Shown: positions 8,145 to 19,115 of the stretch, in pieces
Numbering within the stretch: the first letter of the stretch is position 1
Layout: each line of letters starts with the position of its first letter
Origin: Palaemon carinicauda
Taxonomy: Eukaryota; Arthropoda; Malacostraca; Decapoda; Palaemonidae
NCBI RefSeq assembly: GCF_036898095.1
Contig: NC_090746.1
Span: 104,819,708-104,883,707 of the forward strand
Direction of reading: 5' to 3'
DNA: 64,000 nt
Translations under genes and position numbers: made by a program
The notes under the pieces: model-generated
The model's input: the letters and a program-made list of their open reading frames with translations, nothing else
Databases searched by the model: none
Told to the model about the DNA's origin: nothing

Positions 8145-10588
8145 ATGGCTGACCCTTCACAAGTCCCAAAATTAGGAAGTGTAATGCTAGGGACTGTTCA
8201 AGGCGTCTTCCGAAGGCTTCTATCGACCCTCACACTGTTTGTTCCAATTGTCGGGATAAAACCTGTCAATTGGAAGATCGGTGTGAGGAGTGCGTTGGGC
8301 TTTCGGAATTCGATTTTATCGAATTCCAAAAGTATACACGTAGGCTAGAGAGAGATAGAGTTAGGAGAAGTTCTTCTCGTTCTGTTGATATATCCTCTCC
8401 TCATGCCCCACAACCTATTCCTTCCCCTGTAGTGGTTGCTCCTAACCCCCCTCCTGGCACTCAGGAACCTTCGATGGCTGATATGATGCGTGCCATCCAG
8501 GCTCTGGGTGAGAGAGTTGAGTCCCTTGCTAGAGACCGTAATCAGCTCATGGCGGATGTGAAAGAGCTTAAGTGCAAAAGTGCAGTGGGAAGTGCTAAAG
8601 TGCCGAGTGATAGTGTTGTGGATAGTGTTGCGCTTGAGGGTTCGTCTGTTCGTGCCTGTCGTCCTCCTAGTCCGGGACCTCTTGCAAGCTCCCAAGTCCA
8701 GGGGAGAAGCAATGTCGTACGACAAATGGGTTCGAGAGGCTTTAATCAGCGAACAGACGTTCCCTCCGTGGTATCGGGCGTATCTACCCAAGATCGCCCC
8801 TGCCTAACTAAGACGAGAGAGCCCATTTATACCTCGTCTTCGGAAGGTGTTTCTCACAAGAAACCCTGGACCAAGGTCTCACGACCGTTAAAGCGCAAGT
8901 CGGTCCCTTCCGCACAAGTCCAACGGCCCAGTTGTAGCCACTGGGTCAGTTCGGACTCGCTGCCGTCATCCGATGACTGCTCACCGCCTAAGAGAGGCAA
9001 AGCGGTACCGCTTCAGACAGTTACACCGTCTGTCGCCGCACCTGCTCCTGTAGACCCTAAGTGGTCTCTACTGCAAGACATGCAGTCTAAACTAACGTCT
9101 CTTATGCAGGACTTTCGTGCGGAGAAGGTTGCTGCCGCACCAGCTAGTGCAGCTCCTTGCCTACAACCGCCCACACGATCGGTTATGCGTCCTGTGGACG
9201 CTGAGGTAACCTTCTCACGCACACCAGTTGAGAGAGTTCCGCCACCCATGCGTTCCAGTGTGATCTGCCAGCCGCATGTTGACGTTCAGCGACGCACGGA
9301 GGTCTCCGTTGACGTTCGTGAGGTTCAACAACCGTCAGAGTTGTTTTGTTTTGACGCGGTGCGTCAACCTCCGCAACCCAGTGTGGTTGCCTCTGCTCAC
9401 CCACATCAGTCCAGACAGTCTGGAGTAGACGCTGTACGTCCCCGCGCTGCTATGGTTGTTGCCAGCTCACAGACTGGGCAACAGTTCCATGACGTTGCGT
9501 CCGGCTCAGTCACGCATGCACCCGTGCGACCGGACTCAGCTAACCAGCCGTTACCCACTCCGTTGCCGTTCCCTCATCAGTTATCGGATGAGGGACTTTC
9601 TGATGATGATGTTGCTGCACACGTAGATGAACCGCATTCAGAACTGGACGAGCCTAAGTCTACGCAACCCTCTTTGGACTTTAGGAAAGTTTTGGCCCTT
9701 TTCAAAGAGATGTTTCCGGACCAGTTTGTTTCTGTGGCTCCGCGTTCTCCTCCGTCAGAGTTTGTGTTAGGCATGCCGTCAACCACTCCTGCCTTTACTA
9801 GACTCGTCCTCGCACGCTCGTCCAAGAGAGCTTTGCGGGTGATAGGAGAATGGCTGCAGTCCAAGAAGAGTTTAGGGAAGACAGCTTTTACGTTTCCCCC
9901 TGCTAGACTCTCTTCTAGATCGAGCGTCTGGTATGCCACGGGAGAAGTTCTCGGCTTGGGAGTTCCTGCCTCTGCCCAGGGCGACTTCTCAAGTCTTGTA
10001 GACTCTCCCCGCCGCCTTGCCATGAGACGCTCAAAGATATGTTGGTCATCTTCGGACCTGGACCACCTTTTGAAAGGTATCTTTAGAGCCTTCGAAGTTT
10101 TTAACTTCTTAGACTGGTGTCTAGGAGCTCTAAGCAGAAAGATCTCTCCGACAGAGAAGGAGACTTCCTTGCTCATTATGTCCTGCATGGACAAGGCCGT
10201 ACGTGATGGGTCTAATGAGCTTGCTGCATCATTTGTGTCCGGAGTCCTTAAGAAGCGTGAAAACCTATGCTCATTCCTTTCAGCTGGAGTTACACCATGC
10301 CAGAGATCCGAACTTCTGTTTGCTCCTCTTTCCAAGTGCCTTTTTCCAGAAGACCTGATTAAGGAAATTGCCGCTTCTTTGATACAGAAGGACACTCACG
10401 ATCTTGTTGCGTCCTCCGCTCGCAAAGCCACCCCTTTGCCTACCTTGTCAGCTAGACCAAGGATGGACACTCCAGCGTCCCGTTTTATTCCGCCCTTTCG
10501 TGGCAGAGCCTCCAGCAGAGGAGGTGCTCGTGCCGAAGGGAAACGAGGAAAGAAGAAAGGAACCAAGTCCTTTAAGGGCAGAGTCTGA
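8145..10588 (+). pseudogene. DIRS family 2 gag-like gene, frameshifted (copy B)
   Basis: The ATG at 8145 begins MADPSQVPK, as in copy D. A single T is missing from the T-run at about 8170 (AAAATTAGG here, AAAATTTAGG in D), so the Cys/His module is read out of frame. The correct frame resumes at about 8270 and is open to 10588 (772 codons). The conserved C-terminal region begins at DFRKVLALFKEMFPDQF and includes FNFLDWCLGALS. The tail is rich in R, G and K. The stop is UGA followed by CUG, and the same frame is open beyond it. Apart from this lesion the gene is well preserved, so the damage is recent. Confidence 0.85.
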
Positions 10589-12647
10589 CTGCCAACTTCT
10601 TCAGACAGCAGTGGGAGCCAGACTCAAGAACTTCTGGCAGACCTGGGAAAAGAGAGGCGCAGATGCACAATCTGTGAAGTTGCTCAGAGAGGGGTACAAG
10701 ATCCCGTTTGTACGGAAACCCCCTCTAGCAACGTCTCCCATCGATCTCTCTCCCAGGTACAGAGAGGAAGACAAGAGACGAGCCTTGAAACAGGAAGTGT
10801 GTCTTTTACTAGAGAAGGGAGCGGTGGTCAAAGTCTCGGACCATCAAACCCCGGGATTCTACAACCGACTCTTCTTGGTGTCAAAGAAGACAGGAGGGTG
10901 GAGGCCGGTGCTAGACGTCAGTGCTCTGAATGTCTTTGTCACAAAGCAGACGTTCTCCATGGAGACCACAAAGTCGGTTCTAGCAGCGGTCAGAAGGGAA
11001 GACTGGATGGTCTCTTTAGACCTAAGGGACGCCTACTTCCACGTCCCCATCCACCCGGACTCCCAACCTTTTCTGAGATTCGTTTTCGAAAAGGTTGTCT
11101 ACCAGTTTCAAGCCCTGTGCTTTGGCCTAAGCACAGCTCCTCTTGTGTTTACGAGGCTGATGAGGAATGTAGCCAAATTCCTTCATTTAGCGGACATCCG
11201 AGGCTCCCTCTATTTGGACGACTGGCTTCTCAGAGCTTCTTCCAGTCGTCGCTGTCTGAAGGATCTAAAGTGGACTCTAGATCTGACCAAGGAATTGGGT
11301 CTCCTTGTCAATATGGAAAAGTCACAACTGGTCCCATCCCAAACTATCGTGTATTTAGGGATGGAGATTCACAGTCTAGCTTTTCGGGCTTTTCCGTCGG
11401 CCCCCAGAACAAGCCAAGCCCAGTTATGCATCCAGAACATGCTGAAGAAGGAACAATGTTCAGTCAGGAAGTGGATGAGTCTGATAGGGACGCTATCATC
11501 CCTGGAACAGTTCGTGTCATTAGGAAGACTACACCTCCGTCCTCTTCAATACCACCTAGCATTTCATTGGAAAAAGGACAAGACGCTAGAAGCGGTCTCG
11601 ATCCCCATTTCCGAGAAGGTGAAGTCTTGCCTGACTTGGTGGAAGGACAGTTTCAGCCTAAGAGAGGGTCTTCCCCTGGCTGTTCAGACTCCCAACCACG
11701 TTCTCTTCTCGGACGCATCGGACGTAGGCTGGGGCGCGACATTAGACGGTCGGGAATGTTCGGGAATATGGAACTCGAGTCAAAGGACAATGCATATCAA
11801 CTGCAAGGAGCTACTGGCAGTACATCTGGCCTTGAAAAGCTTCAGGTCTCTCCTTCAAGGCAAAGTGGTGGAGGTGAACTCGGACAACACCACTGCTTTG
11901 GCGTACATCTCCAAGCAAGGAGGGACCCACTCACTGACGTTGTACGAGATCGCAAGGGACCTGCTCATCTGGTCAAAAGGTCAAAACATATCGCTAGTAA
12001 CGAGGTTCATCCAAGGCAACTTGAATGTCATGGCAGATTGTCTCAGTCGGAAGGGGCAAGTAATTCCAACAGAATGGACCCTCCACAAGGATGTATGCAA
12101 GAGACTTTGGGCCACTTGGGGCTAACCAACCATAGATCTCTTTGCAACCTCGATGACCAAGAGGCTCCCAATATATTGCTCACCAATCCCGGACCCAGCA
12201 GCAATTCATATAGATGCCTTTCTCCTAGATTGGTCACATCTAGATCTATACGCATTCCCACCGTTCAAGATTGTCAACAAGGTACTGCAGAAGTTCGCCT
12301 CTCACGAAGGGACAAGGTTGACGCTAGTTGCTCCCCTCTGGCCCGCGAGAGAATGGTTCACCAAGGTACTTCGATGGCTAGTAGACGTTCCCAGAACTCT
12401 TCCTCTAATGGTGAACCTTCTACGTCAGCCACACGTAAAGAAGGTACACCAAAGCCTCCACGCTCTTCGTCTGACTGCCTTCAGACTATCGAAAGACTCT
12501 CGAGAGCTAGAGGCTTTTCGAGGGAGGCAGCCAGGGCGATTGCTAGAGCAAGGAGAACATCCACCCTTAGAGTCTACCAATAGAAGTGGGAAGTCTTCCG
12601 AAACTGGTGCAAGTCAGTATCTGTATCCTCGACCAGTACCTCTGTAA
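10404..12647 (+). pseudogene. DIRS family 2 RT-RNase H-MT-like ORF with a nonsense codon (copy B)
   Basis: The frame is +1 to gag and overlaps its last 185 nt; 10404 is a TTG, so the true start is uncertain. RT motifs (LDLRDAYFHVPIHP, CFGLSTAP, YLDDW) and RNase H motifs (LFSDASDVGWGATL, NCKELLAVH, NSDNTTALAY) are intact. A UAA at 12123-12125, where copy D has a sense codon (CTAACC against CCAACC around the site), stops the frame at the start of the methyltransferase-like domain. The remainder (DLFATS, FPPF, VAPLWP) is open from 12126 to 12647. The copy would yield RT-RH without the MT-like domain. Confidence 0.85.
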
Positions 12648-13546
12648 CTCAAATAGCTGACTTCCTCTTATACCTGAGGAAAGAACGATCACTTTCAGCT
12701 CCCACTATCAAGGGTTACAGAAGCATGTTGGCATCAGTCTTCCGTCACAGAGGCTTAGATCTTTCCAACAATAAAGATCTACAGGACCTCCTTAAGTCTT
12801 TTGAGACCACGAAGGAGCGTCGTTTGGTTACGCCTGGTTGGAATTTAGACGTGGTACTAAGATTCCTCATGTCAGACAGGTTCGAGCCGCTACAATCAGC
12901 CTCCCTGAAAGATCTCACCTTAAAGACTCTTTTCCTGGTATGCTTAGCCACAGCTAAAAGAGTCAGTGAGATTCATGCCTTCAGCAAGAACATCGGATTT
13001 TCGTCAGAAAAGGCTACATGTTCACTACAACTTGGTTTTCTAGCCAAAAACGAGCTGCCTTCTCGACCTTGGCCGAAATCGTTCGATATTCCCAGCTTAT
13101 CGAATATGGTAGGCAATGAACTAGAAAGAGTCTTATGCCCTGTGAGAGCTCTTAAGTTCTATTTAAAACGAACTAAACCTTTACGAGGCCTTTCTGAAGC
13201 TTTATGGTGTTCAGTTAAGAAACCATCTTTGCCTATGTCAAAGAATGCTTTATCCTATTTTGTCAGACTGTTAATACGAGAAGCTCATTCCCATCTGAGT
13301 GAGGAAGACCAAGCATTGCTGAAGGTAAGGACACACGAAGTTAGAGCTGTCGCAACTTCCGTGGCCTTTAAACAAAATAGATCTCTGCGAAGTATAATGG
13401 ACGCAACCTATTGGAGAAGCAAGTCAGTGTTCGCGTCTTTTTATCTTAAGGATGTCCAGTTTCTTTACGAGGACTGCTACACACTGGGACCATTCGTAGC
13501 AGCGAGTGCAGTAGTGGGTGAGGGCTCAACCACTACAATTCCCTAA
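10589..13546 (+). pseudogene. DIRS family 2 ORF2/tyrosine recombinase frame with an internal UAG (copy B)
   Basis: In the gag frame directly after its UGA, this frame is open for 664 codons over the RT region. It reaches a UAG at 12581-12583 within the N-terminal part of YR (RVYQ then stop then KWEVFRNW). It is then open again to 13546. YR catalytic residues are present downstream: AKRVSEIH (Arg), THEVRAVATS (His and Arg) and FYLKDV (Tyr). Copy D has the same UAG; copy E has TCG (Ser) there. Either YR is dead in this subfamily, or the UAG (context CAA UAG AAG) is read through, or YR is supplied in trans. Confidence 0.8.
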
Positions 13547-13950
13547 TTCCATAACCTTTTAATCTTTCTCTTGAAATGTTTTTATTGTTGTTTTTTGGGT
13601 TGTCCGGAAGGCTAAGAAGCCTTTCGCATCCTGGTTGATTTGGCGGGTGGTCAAAGTCATTTCTTGAGAGCGCCTAGATTAGGGGTTTTGATGAGATCCT
13701 GTTGTATGGGTTGCAACCCTTGATACTTCAGATCCTAGGGGTCGATCAGCATCCTAAGAGGATCGCGAGGCTCCGTAAGGAAGACGTACTTAAAAAGGCA
13801 GAGTAATTGTTCAAGTCGACTTCCTTACCAGGTACCTATTTATTTTGTTTTTTGTTATTTTGATAACTTCTAAAATGAAATAAAAACTCTTAGCTCATAA
13901 TAATGTAAACATATATTGCTGGTCTCTACCCACCCCCCTGGGTGTGAATC

Positions 13951-13997
13951 AGCTATTATAATCACCGGCTAAGTTAAATATTGAAAAATTTTATTTT
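13951..13997. repeat. Left half of the copy B ICR
   Basis: AGCTATTATAATCACCGG onwards is the reverse complement of B's left end. The ICR is interrupted by insertion of copy C at the TTTT of 13994-13997 and continues at 20747-20790. The uninterrupted version is in copy D (44530-44620). Confidence 0.88.
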
Positions 13998-14007
13998 TCA
14001 ATATTAA

Positions 14008-14167
14008 ACTTACCCGATAATCATATAGCTGTCAACTCCGTTGCCCGACAGAATTCTACGGGAGGGATACGCCAGCTATCACTATACAAGAAGGGGGTGT
14101 ACTCACCAGCGCCACCTGTGGCCAGGTACTACAGTACTTCTTGTTGACACCTCCTCAATTTTTCCTC
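14008..14167. repeat. Left inverted terminal repeat of copy C
   Basis: About 160 bp, pairing with 20548-20706. Visible differences between the arms are ATCATATAG against ATCATGTAG near the outer end and TATACAAG against TATACTAG. The family 1 arms of A and C differ at several places, for example the CAGGTACT segment. Confidence 0.9.
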
Positions 14168-14377
14168 TGTCGTGCTTCCGGCAAGACGTTCTGGGATACG
14201 CTTTATAATCTGGAGTATTGTTCACGGCTTTTGGTGAAGTATTTCTCTCAGATTTCGGCTGTCGCTATACTGGAAAACTTCTATATTAGCTTAGATAGCT
14301 TTTATTTAGTTCTGTTTAATGGTTAACGATCTTTTTGCTTGATTTGGAATCCCCCTTGACTAACTCTTTGATTCAAG

Positions 14378-17056
14378 ATGTCTGACCTTTCACAAGCCCC
14401 ACCCCATAGACGATGTAGGTCTTGTAATAGGCGTATTCCGAAGGCCTCGGTAGATCCTCACACCGCTTGTTCTGACTGTAGGGAAAGACCCTGTCAGTTG
14501 GAAGATCGATGTGAGGAATGCGCCGGTCTTTCGGAACTTGAATTTGTTCGATTCCTGAAATATTCAACCAAGTTAGAGAGAGAGAGAGTTAGGAGGAGTT
14601 CTTCTCGCTCTTCACTTTTTTCCTCACCTCATGATCCTCAACCTTTTCCTCCCCCTGTAGTGGCTACCCCCGAACCTACTATTAGTACTCAACCTGATAT
14701 GTCCGTTGTTTTGCGTGCCATTCAGGCTTTAGGTGACAAAGTAGAATCGGTGGTCAGTGATCATAAGTCTCTTATGGCAGAAGTCAAAGAACTTAAGGTC
14801 AAAGGTGCAGTGAGAGGTGATAGGGCCAGTGCTGTGACAAGTGCTAGTGTCAGTGCGGTGCCAAGTGCTAGTGTCAGTGTCAGTGTGGTGCGTGAGGGTA
14901 CTTCTGTGCGTGCCAGTCGTCCTCCCAGTCCGGGACCTCTTGCAAGCTCCCAAGCCCAGGGGAGAAGCAATGTCGAAGGGCAAAAGGGTTCGACAGGCCT
15001 TGATCGGCGCACAGAAGTATCCTCGGTGGTTGCGGGCGTGTCTTACAGAGACCGTCACCTCCACCCGCAGACGATTGAGCCCGTCTTTTACTCGTCTGCT
15101 GAAGCTATGTCAGGGAGAAAACGCTGGACTCAGGTCTCTAGACCTCTCAAACGCAAAGTCCAGACCTCAAGAGCTCTACAGCCTGGTTGCAGTCATTGGA
15201 TTAGCTCTGACTCTCCGCAGTCATCAGGTGACTGCACTCCTCCTAAGAGGGGTAAGGTGATGCCGCAACAGACCTCATCTTCTGTTAAGGCTTTGCCTCA
15301 GCAGACCTTAGCGTCTGTCGACCCCAAGTTGACTTTGCTGCAGTCCATGCAGTCACAGCTTGCGGTCTTAATGCGTGAGTGTCAGGCTGAGAAGGTTACG
15401 CCTCCTCCTGCGATCGCTCCGCCTAACCGCAGTCCAGTCTGCCAGGCGTACGAAGTTGAGGCTCCTCAGGATACCTTACCACGTACTGAGTTGCCAGTTT
15501 CCAGCGGTGTGCAGCAACCTCCGCCTTCCTTAAGGCAACCTCAGCAATGGGAGCAGGAAGCTTATGCCTTACTTCCTCCGCTTCCGCTTGCGGTTCCACC
15601 AGCGAGGCAACAATCTCTTGAGGTACGACAACCTCTTCCATCCATGAGGCAGCCACCTCAGCACTCGCTGCAGCGACCTCAACCCTCCTCAAGGCGAGAA
15701 CCTCAACACCTTAGCCTAGCTCCTCAGGAACCTCAACTCGCGAGACAAGAACTGCGTTCTGCGCAGCCGCTACCTCAACTCTCGCAGCTCACACCTCAGG
15801 AACCTCAACTCGTTCCTCAGGAACCTGCTATTACGCATCCGCAACCCTTACAGCAAGCGCAACTCTTGAGACAAGACACTCATGCCAGGAGTCAGCCACC
15901 TCAACCCATGCGCCTACCTTCCTCTATTCTTCCTGACCAGTCTTTGCAGCCTGAACCTCAGGTTTTAACTCAGCAACAGAGACTTGAGGATGAAACTACA
16001 AGCGTTTATGTACCCGCTTGTTCTGATTCTGCTGTTCAGCATACCACTGTTACATTACCTCTCACTTCGCTACACTCTGGTGATGAGGTTTCTGAGGAGG
16101 AAGCTGCGCACTTGGATCCCTCATCAGACGTGGAAGAAACCAAGTCTTCTCCTCTACCCATTGACTTTCGTAAGGTCCTGGCTCTTTTCAGAGAGGTATA
16201 CCCAGACCATTTTATCTCTGCTACCCCCCGCTCTCCTCCATCTGAGTTTTCGCTGGGCATGCAGCCTGCTAGGTCCTCTAAGAGAGCTTTAAGAATTTTA
16301 GGAGAGTGGTTGCAGTCTAAACAGCAACTAGGGAAGACTTCCTTTATGTTCCCACCTTCTAAGCTCACTTCTAAAGCGGGCGTATGGTATGCCACAGGAG
16401 AGGAACCAGGCTTGGGAGTACCTGCCTCTGCCCAGGCTGACTTCTCAAGTTTGGTCGACTCTCCTCGTAGAACAGCAATGAGGCGCTCTAAGGTTTGCTG
16501 GACCTTCTCCGATCTAGACCACTTCCTTAAGGGTGTATTTCGGGCCTTTGAGATGTTCAATTTTCTAGACTGGGGCTTGGGGGCCCTTAGCAAGAAGACC
16601 TCCCCTGCGGACAAGGACTCAGCCATGCTTTTAATGTCCTGCATGGATAAAGCAATTAGGGATGGATCTGGCGAGCTTGCTTCAATGTTTGTGTCAGGAG
16701 TTCTTAAGAAAAGGGAGCAGCTTTGCACCTTTCTTTCTTCCAGCATCACACCTTGTCAAAGGTCTCAACTCCTTTTCGCTCCGCTCTCTAAGTTCTTGTT
16801 TCCCAAAGAGCTTATCAAGGACTTGTCTGCGGCCCTGATCCAAAAGGACACTCATGATCTTGTGGCCTCTTCAGCTCGTAAGACTAAGGTTGCTCCCTCA
16901 GTCCCCAGGACTTATCGCACCCCAGTGCCTGATACTCCTGCTACAAGGTTTATTCCGCCCTTTCGTGGTAGAGCCCCCAGCCGAGGAAGCTCCCGTCCAG
17001 ACTCTTCCAGGAGCAAGTCTAGGAAAGGTTCCAAGACTTCAAAAGGCAAACACTGA
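14378..17056 (+). CDS. DIRS family 1 gag-like protein (copy C), intact, 892 aa
   Basis: The start is the ATG at 14378 with A at -3. It has the same architecture as the gag of copy A. The Cys/His module lies at residues 13-48. An R/S-rich segment (RRSSSRSS) follows, then a long P/Q-rich middle with repeated QPP, APQEPQLA and similar short motifs. The conserved C-terminal region starts at DFRKVLALFREVYPDHF. Relative to copy A it lacks a short segment after SLGMQ before ARSSKRALRILGEW, in frame. It ends SKGKH, then a UGA followed by CUC. The last 203 nt overlap the pol frame in +1. The likely role is a nucleocapsid-like RNA-binding protein, inferred from position and composition. Confidence 0.88.
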   Translation: MSDLSQAPPHRRCRSCNRRIPKASVDPHTACSDCRERPCQLEDRCEECAGLSELEFVRFLKYSTKLERERVRRSSSRSSLFSSPHDPQPFPPPVVATPEPTISTQPDMSVVLRAIQALGDKVESVVSDHKSLMAEVKELKVKGAVRGDRASAVTSASVSAVPSASVSVSVVREGTSVRASRPPSPGPLASSQAQGRSNVEGQKGSTGLDRRTEVSSVVAGVSYRDRHLHPQTIEPVFYSSAEAMSGRKRWTQVSRPLKRKVQTSRALQPGCSHWISSDSPQSSGDCTPPKRGKVMPQQTSSSVKALPQQTLASVDPKLTLLQSMQSQLAVLMRECQAEKVTPPPAIAPPNRSPVCQAYEVEAPQDTLPRTELPVSSGVQQPPPSLRQPQQWEQEAYALLPPLPLAVPPARQQSLEVRQPLPSMRQPPQHSLQRPQPSSRREPQHLSLAPQEPQLARQELRSAQPLPQLSQLTPQEPQLVPQEPAITHPQPLQQAQLLRQDTHARSQPPQPMRLPSSILPDQSLQPEPQVLTQQQRLEDETTSVYVPACSDSAVQHTTVTLPLTSLHSGDEVSEEEAAHLDPSSDVEETKSSPLPIDFRKVLALFREVYPDHFISATPRSPPSEFSLGMQPARSSKRALRILGEWLQSKQQLGKTSFMFPPSKLTSKAGVWYATGEEPGLGVPASAQADFSSLVDSPRRTAMRRSKVCWTFSDLDHFLKGVFRAFEMFNFLDWGLGALSKKTSPADKDSAMLLMSCMDKAIRDGSGELASMFVSGVLKKREQLCTFLSSSITPCQRSQLLFAPLSKFLFPKELIKDLSAALIQKDTHDLVASSARKTKVAPSVPRTYRTPVPDTPATRFIPPFRGRAPSRGSSRPDSSRSKSRKGSKTSKGKH

Positions 17057-19115
17057 CTCTCCTCCTCTCCAGACAGCAGTAGGAGCCAGACTCAAGATCT
17101 TCTGGCAAGCCTGGGAAAAGAGAGGTGCAGACGCCCAGTCTGTCAGGTGGCTGAGGGAGGGTTACAGGATACCATTCTGCCGCAAACCCCCTCTGACCAC
17201 TTCTCCCATCAACCTCTCTCCCAACTACAAGGAAAAGGACAAGAGGCTAGCGTTGCACCAGGAGGTGTCGCTCCTGTTACAGAAGAAGGCAGTGGTTATA
17301 GTCCGGGACCATCAATCCCCGGGCTTCTACAACCGTCTCTTTCTGGTGGCCAAGAAGACAGGAGGTTGGAGACCGGTGCTGGACGTCAGCGCGCTCAATG
17401 CTTATGTCACCAAGCAGACGTTCACGATGGAGACGACGAAGTCGGTCCTAGCAGCGGTCAGGCAGGAGGACTGGATGGTCTCGTTGGATCTGAAAGATGC
17501 TTACTTTCACGTTCCTATTCATCCAGACTCCCAACCTTTCCTGAGATTCGTTTTTGGAAAGGTTGTGTACCAATTCCAAGCCCTGTGTTTTGGCCTAAGC
17601 ACAGCTCCTATGGTGTTTACGCATCTGATGAGGAATATTGCAAAATTCCTCCACTTATCGGACATCAGAGCCTCCCTTTACTTAGACGACTGGCTGTTGA
17701 GAGCCTCCACGAGTCGTCGCTGTCTGGAGAGTCTCAACTGGACTTTAGACTTGATCAAGGAACTGGGTCTGTTAGTCAATTTAGAAAAGTCCCAGCTCAT
17801 TCCCTCCCAATCCATTGTTTACCTGGGAATGGAGATTCGGAGTCAGGATTTTCGGGCTTTTCCATCGGCCCCAAGGATAAGCCAAGCCCTAGATTGCATC
17901 CTGAGCATGCTGAAGAGGAGCAGTTGCTCGGTGAGACAGTGGATGAGTCTCACAGGGACCCTTTCTTCGTTAGCTCTGTTCGTCGAGCTAGGGAGACTCC
18001 ACCTCCGCCCTCTCCAATTCCATCTAGCAGCTCATTGGGACAAGGATTTGACGCTCGAAGCAGTCTCTATCCCGGTCACCAAAGAGATGAAGACCACTCT
18101 CTTGTGGTGGAAGACCAACCTCCTTCTCAAGGAGGGCCTATCGTTAGCGATTCAGACCCCCAATCTTCATCTCTTCTCGGATGCATCAGACTCGGGCTGG
18201 GGCGCGACCTTGAACGGACAGGAATGCTCGGGAACGTGGAACAAGGAACAGGAAACGCTCCACATCAACTGCAAGGAGCTACTGGCAGTTCATTTGGCCC
18301 TATTGAACTTCAAGTCCCTCCTGCTAGGCAAAGTGGTGGAGGTGAACTCCGACAACACCACAGCCTTGGCTTACATCTCCAAGCAGGGAGGGACCCATTC
18401 GAGGAGCCTGTACGAGATAGCAAGGGACCTCCTCATTTGGTCAAGAAGTCTAAACCTCACCCTAGTTACGAGGTTCATTCAGGGCAACATGAACGTCTCA
18501 GCAGATCGCCTAAGCAGAAAAGATCAGGTCATCCCCACGGAATGGACCCTTCACAAGAGCGTGTGCAACAGACTTTGGACCTTGTGGGGTCAGCCGACAA
18601 TAGATCTGTTTGCCACCTCCATGACCAAGAGGCTTCCTTTGTACTGTTCCCCAGTTCCAGACCCAGCAGCAGTTCATGTGGATGCTTTTCTGCTGAATTG
18701 GTCCCATCTCGACCTTTACGCATTCCCACCGTTCAAGATCATAAACAAAGTCATTCAGAAGTTCATCTCGCACGAAGGGACACGGCTGACGCTGGTTGCT
18801 CCCCTTTGGCCTGCAAGAGAATGGTTCACAGAGGTACTACAATGGCTGGTCGACGTCCCCAGGACTCTCCCTCTAAGAGTGGACCTTCTACGTCAACCTC
18901 ACGTAGACAAGTTGCACCCAAACCTCCACGCTCTTCGGCTGACTGCCTTCAGACTGTCGAAAGATTCGCTAGAGCTAGAGGCTTTTCGAAGGAGGCAGCC
19001 AGTGCGATTGCCAGAGCAAGGAGGGTATCCACTCGTAGAGTCTACCAATCCAAGTGGGAAGTCTTCCGGACCTGGTGTAGAGCCAATGCAGTTTCCTCTA
19101 CCAATACCTCTGTAA
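16854..19115 (+). CDS. Reverse transcriptase-RNase H-methyltransferase-like polyprotein (copy C), intact, 753 aa
   Basis: Open from an ATG at 16854 in +1 relative to gag; whether this ATG is used, or translation frameshifts from gag, is not known. RT: GWRPVLDVSALN (about 170), LDLKDAYFHVPIHP (about 215), CFGLSTAP, and the catalytic YLDD at 276-279. RNase H: LFSDAS with D443, NCKELLAVH, NSDNTTALAY and a late ADRLSR. From about residue 580 comes a domain typical of DIRS elements: DLFATS, PDPAAVHVDAF, LYAFPPF (FPPF 624-627) and LVAPLWP (about 647-652). It resembles Dam-type N6-adenine methyltransferases, where FPPF would stand for the DPPY/W motif; activity is not shown. The C-terminal 100 residues share nucleotides with the start of YR. 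Confidence 0.9.
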   Translation: MILWPLQLVRLRLLPQSPGLIAPQCLILLLQGLFRPFVVEPPAEEAPVQTLPGASLGKVPRLQKANTDSPPLQTAVGARLKIFWQAWEKRGADAQSVRWLREGYRIPFCRKPPLTTSPINLSPNYKEKDKRLALHQEVSLLLQKKAVVIVRDHQSPGFYNRLFLVAKKTGGWRPVLDVSALNAYVTKQTFTMETTKSVLAAVRQEDWMVSLDLKDAYFHVPIHPDSQPFLRFVFGKVVYQFQALCFGLSTAPMVFTHLMRNIAKFLHLSDIRASLYLDDWLLRASTSRRCLESLNWTLDLIKELGLLVNLEKSQLIPSQSIVYLGMEIRSQDFRAFPSAPRISQALDCILSMLKRSSCSVRQWMSLTGTLSSLALFVELGRLHLRPLQFHLAAHWDKDLTLEAVSIPVTKEMKTTLLWWKTNLLLKEGLSLAIQTPNLHLFSDASDSGWGATLNGQECSGTWNKEQETLHINCKELLAVHLALLNFKSLLLGKVVEVNSDNTTALAYISKQGGTHSRSLYEIARDLLIWSRSLNLTLVTRFIQGNMNVSADRLSRKDQVIPTEWTLHKSVCNRLWTLWGQPTIDLFATSMTKRLPLYCSPVPDPAAVHVDAFLLNWSHLDLYAFPPFKIINKVIQKFISHEGTRLTLVAPLWPAREWFTEVLQWLVDVPRTLPLRVDLLRQPHVDKLHPNLHALRLTAFRLSKDSLELEAFRRRQPVRLPEQGGYPLVESTNPSGKSSGPGVEPMQFPLPIPL

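Noticed and set aside
9577..10395. Long minus-strand ORF (272 codons) opposite family 2 gag, repeated at 40157-40975 and similarly at 16036-16749
   Set aside because: It is the antisense of a conserved gag coding region; its persistence follows from gag codon composition and no domain is recognisable.
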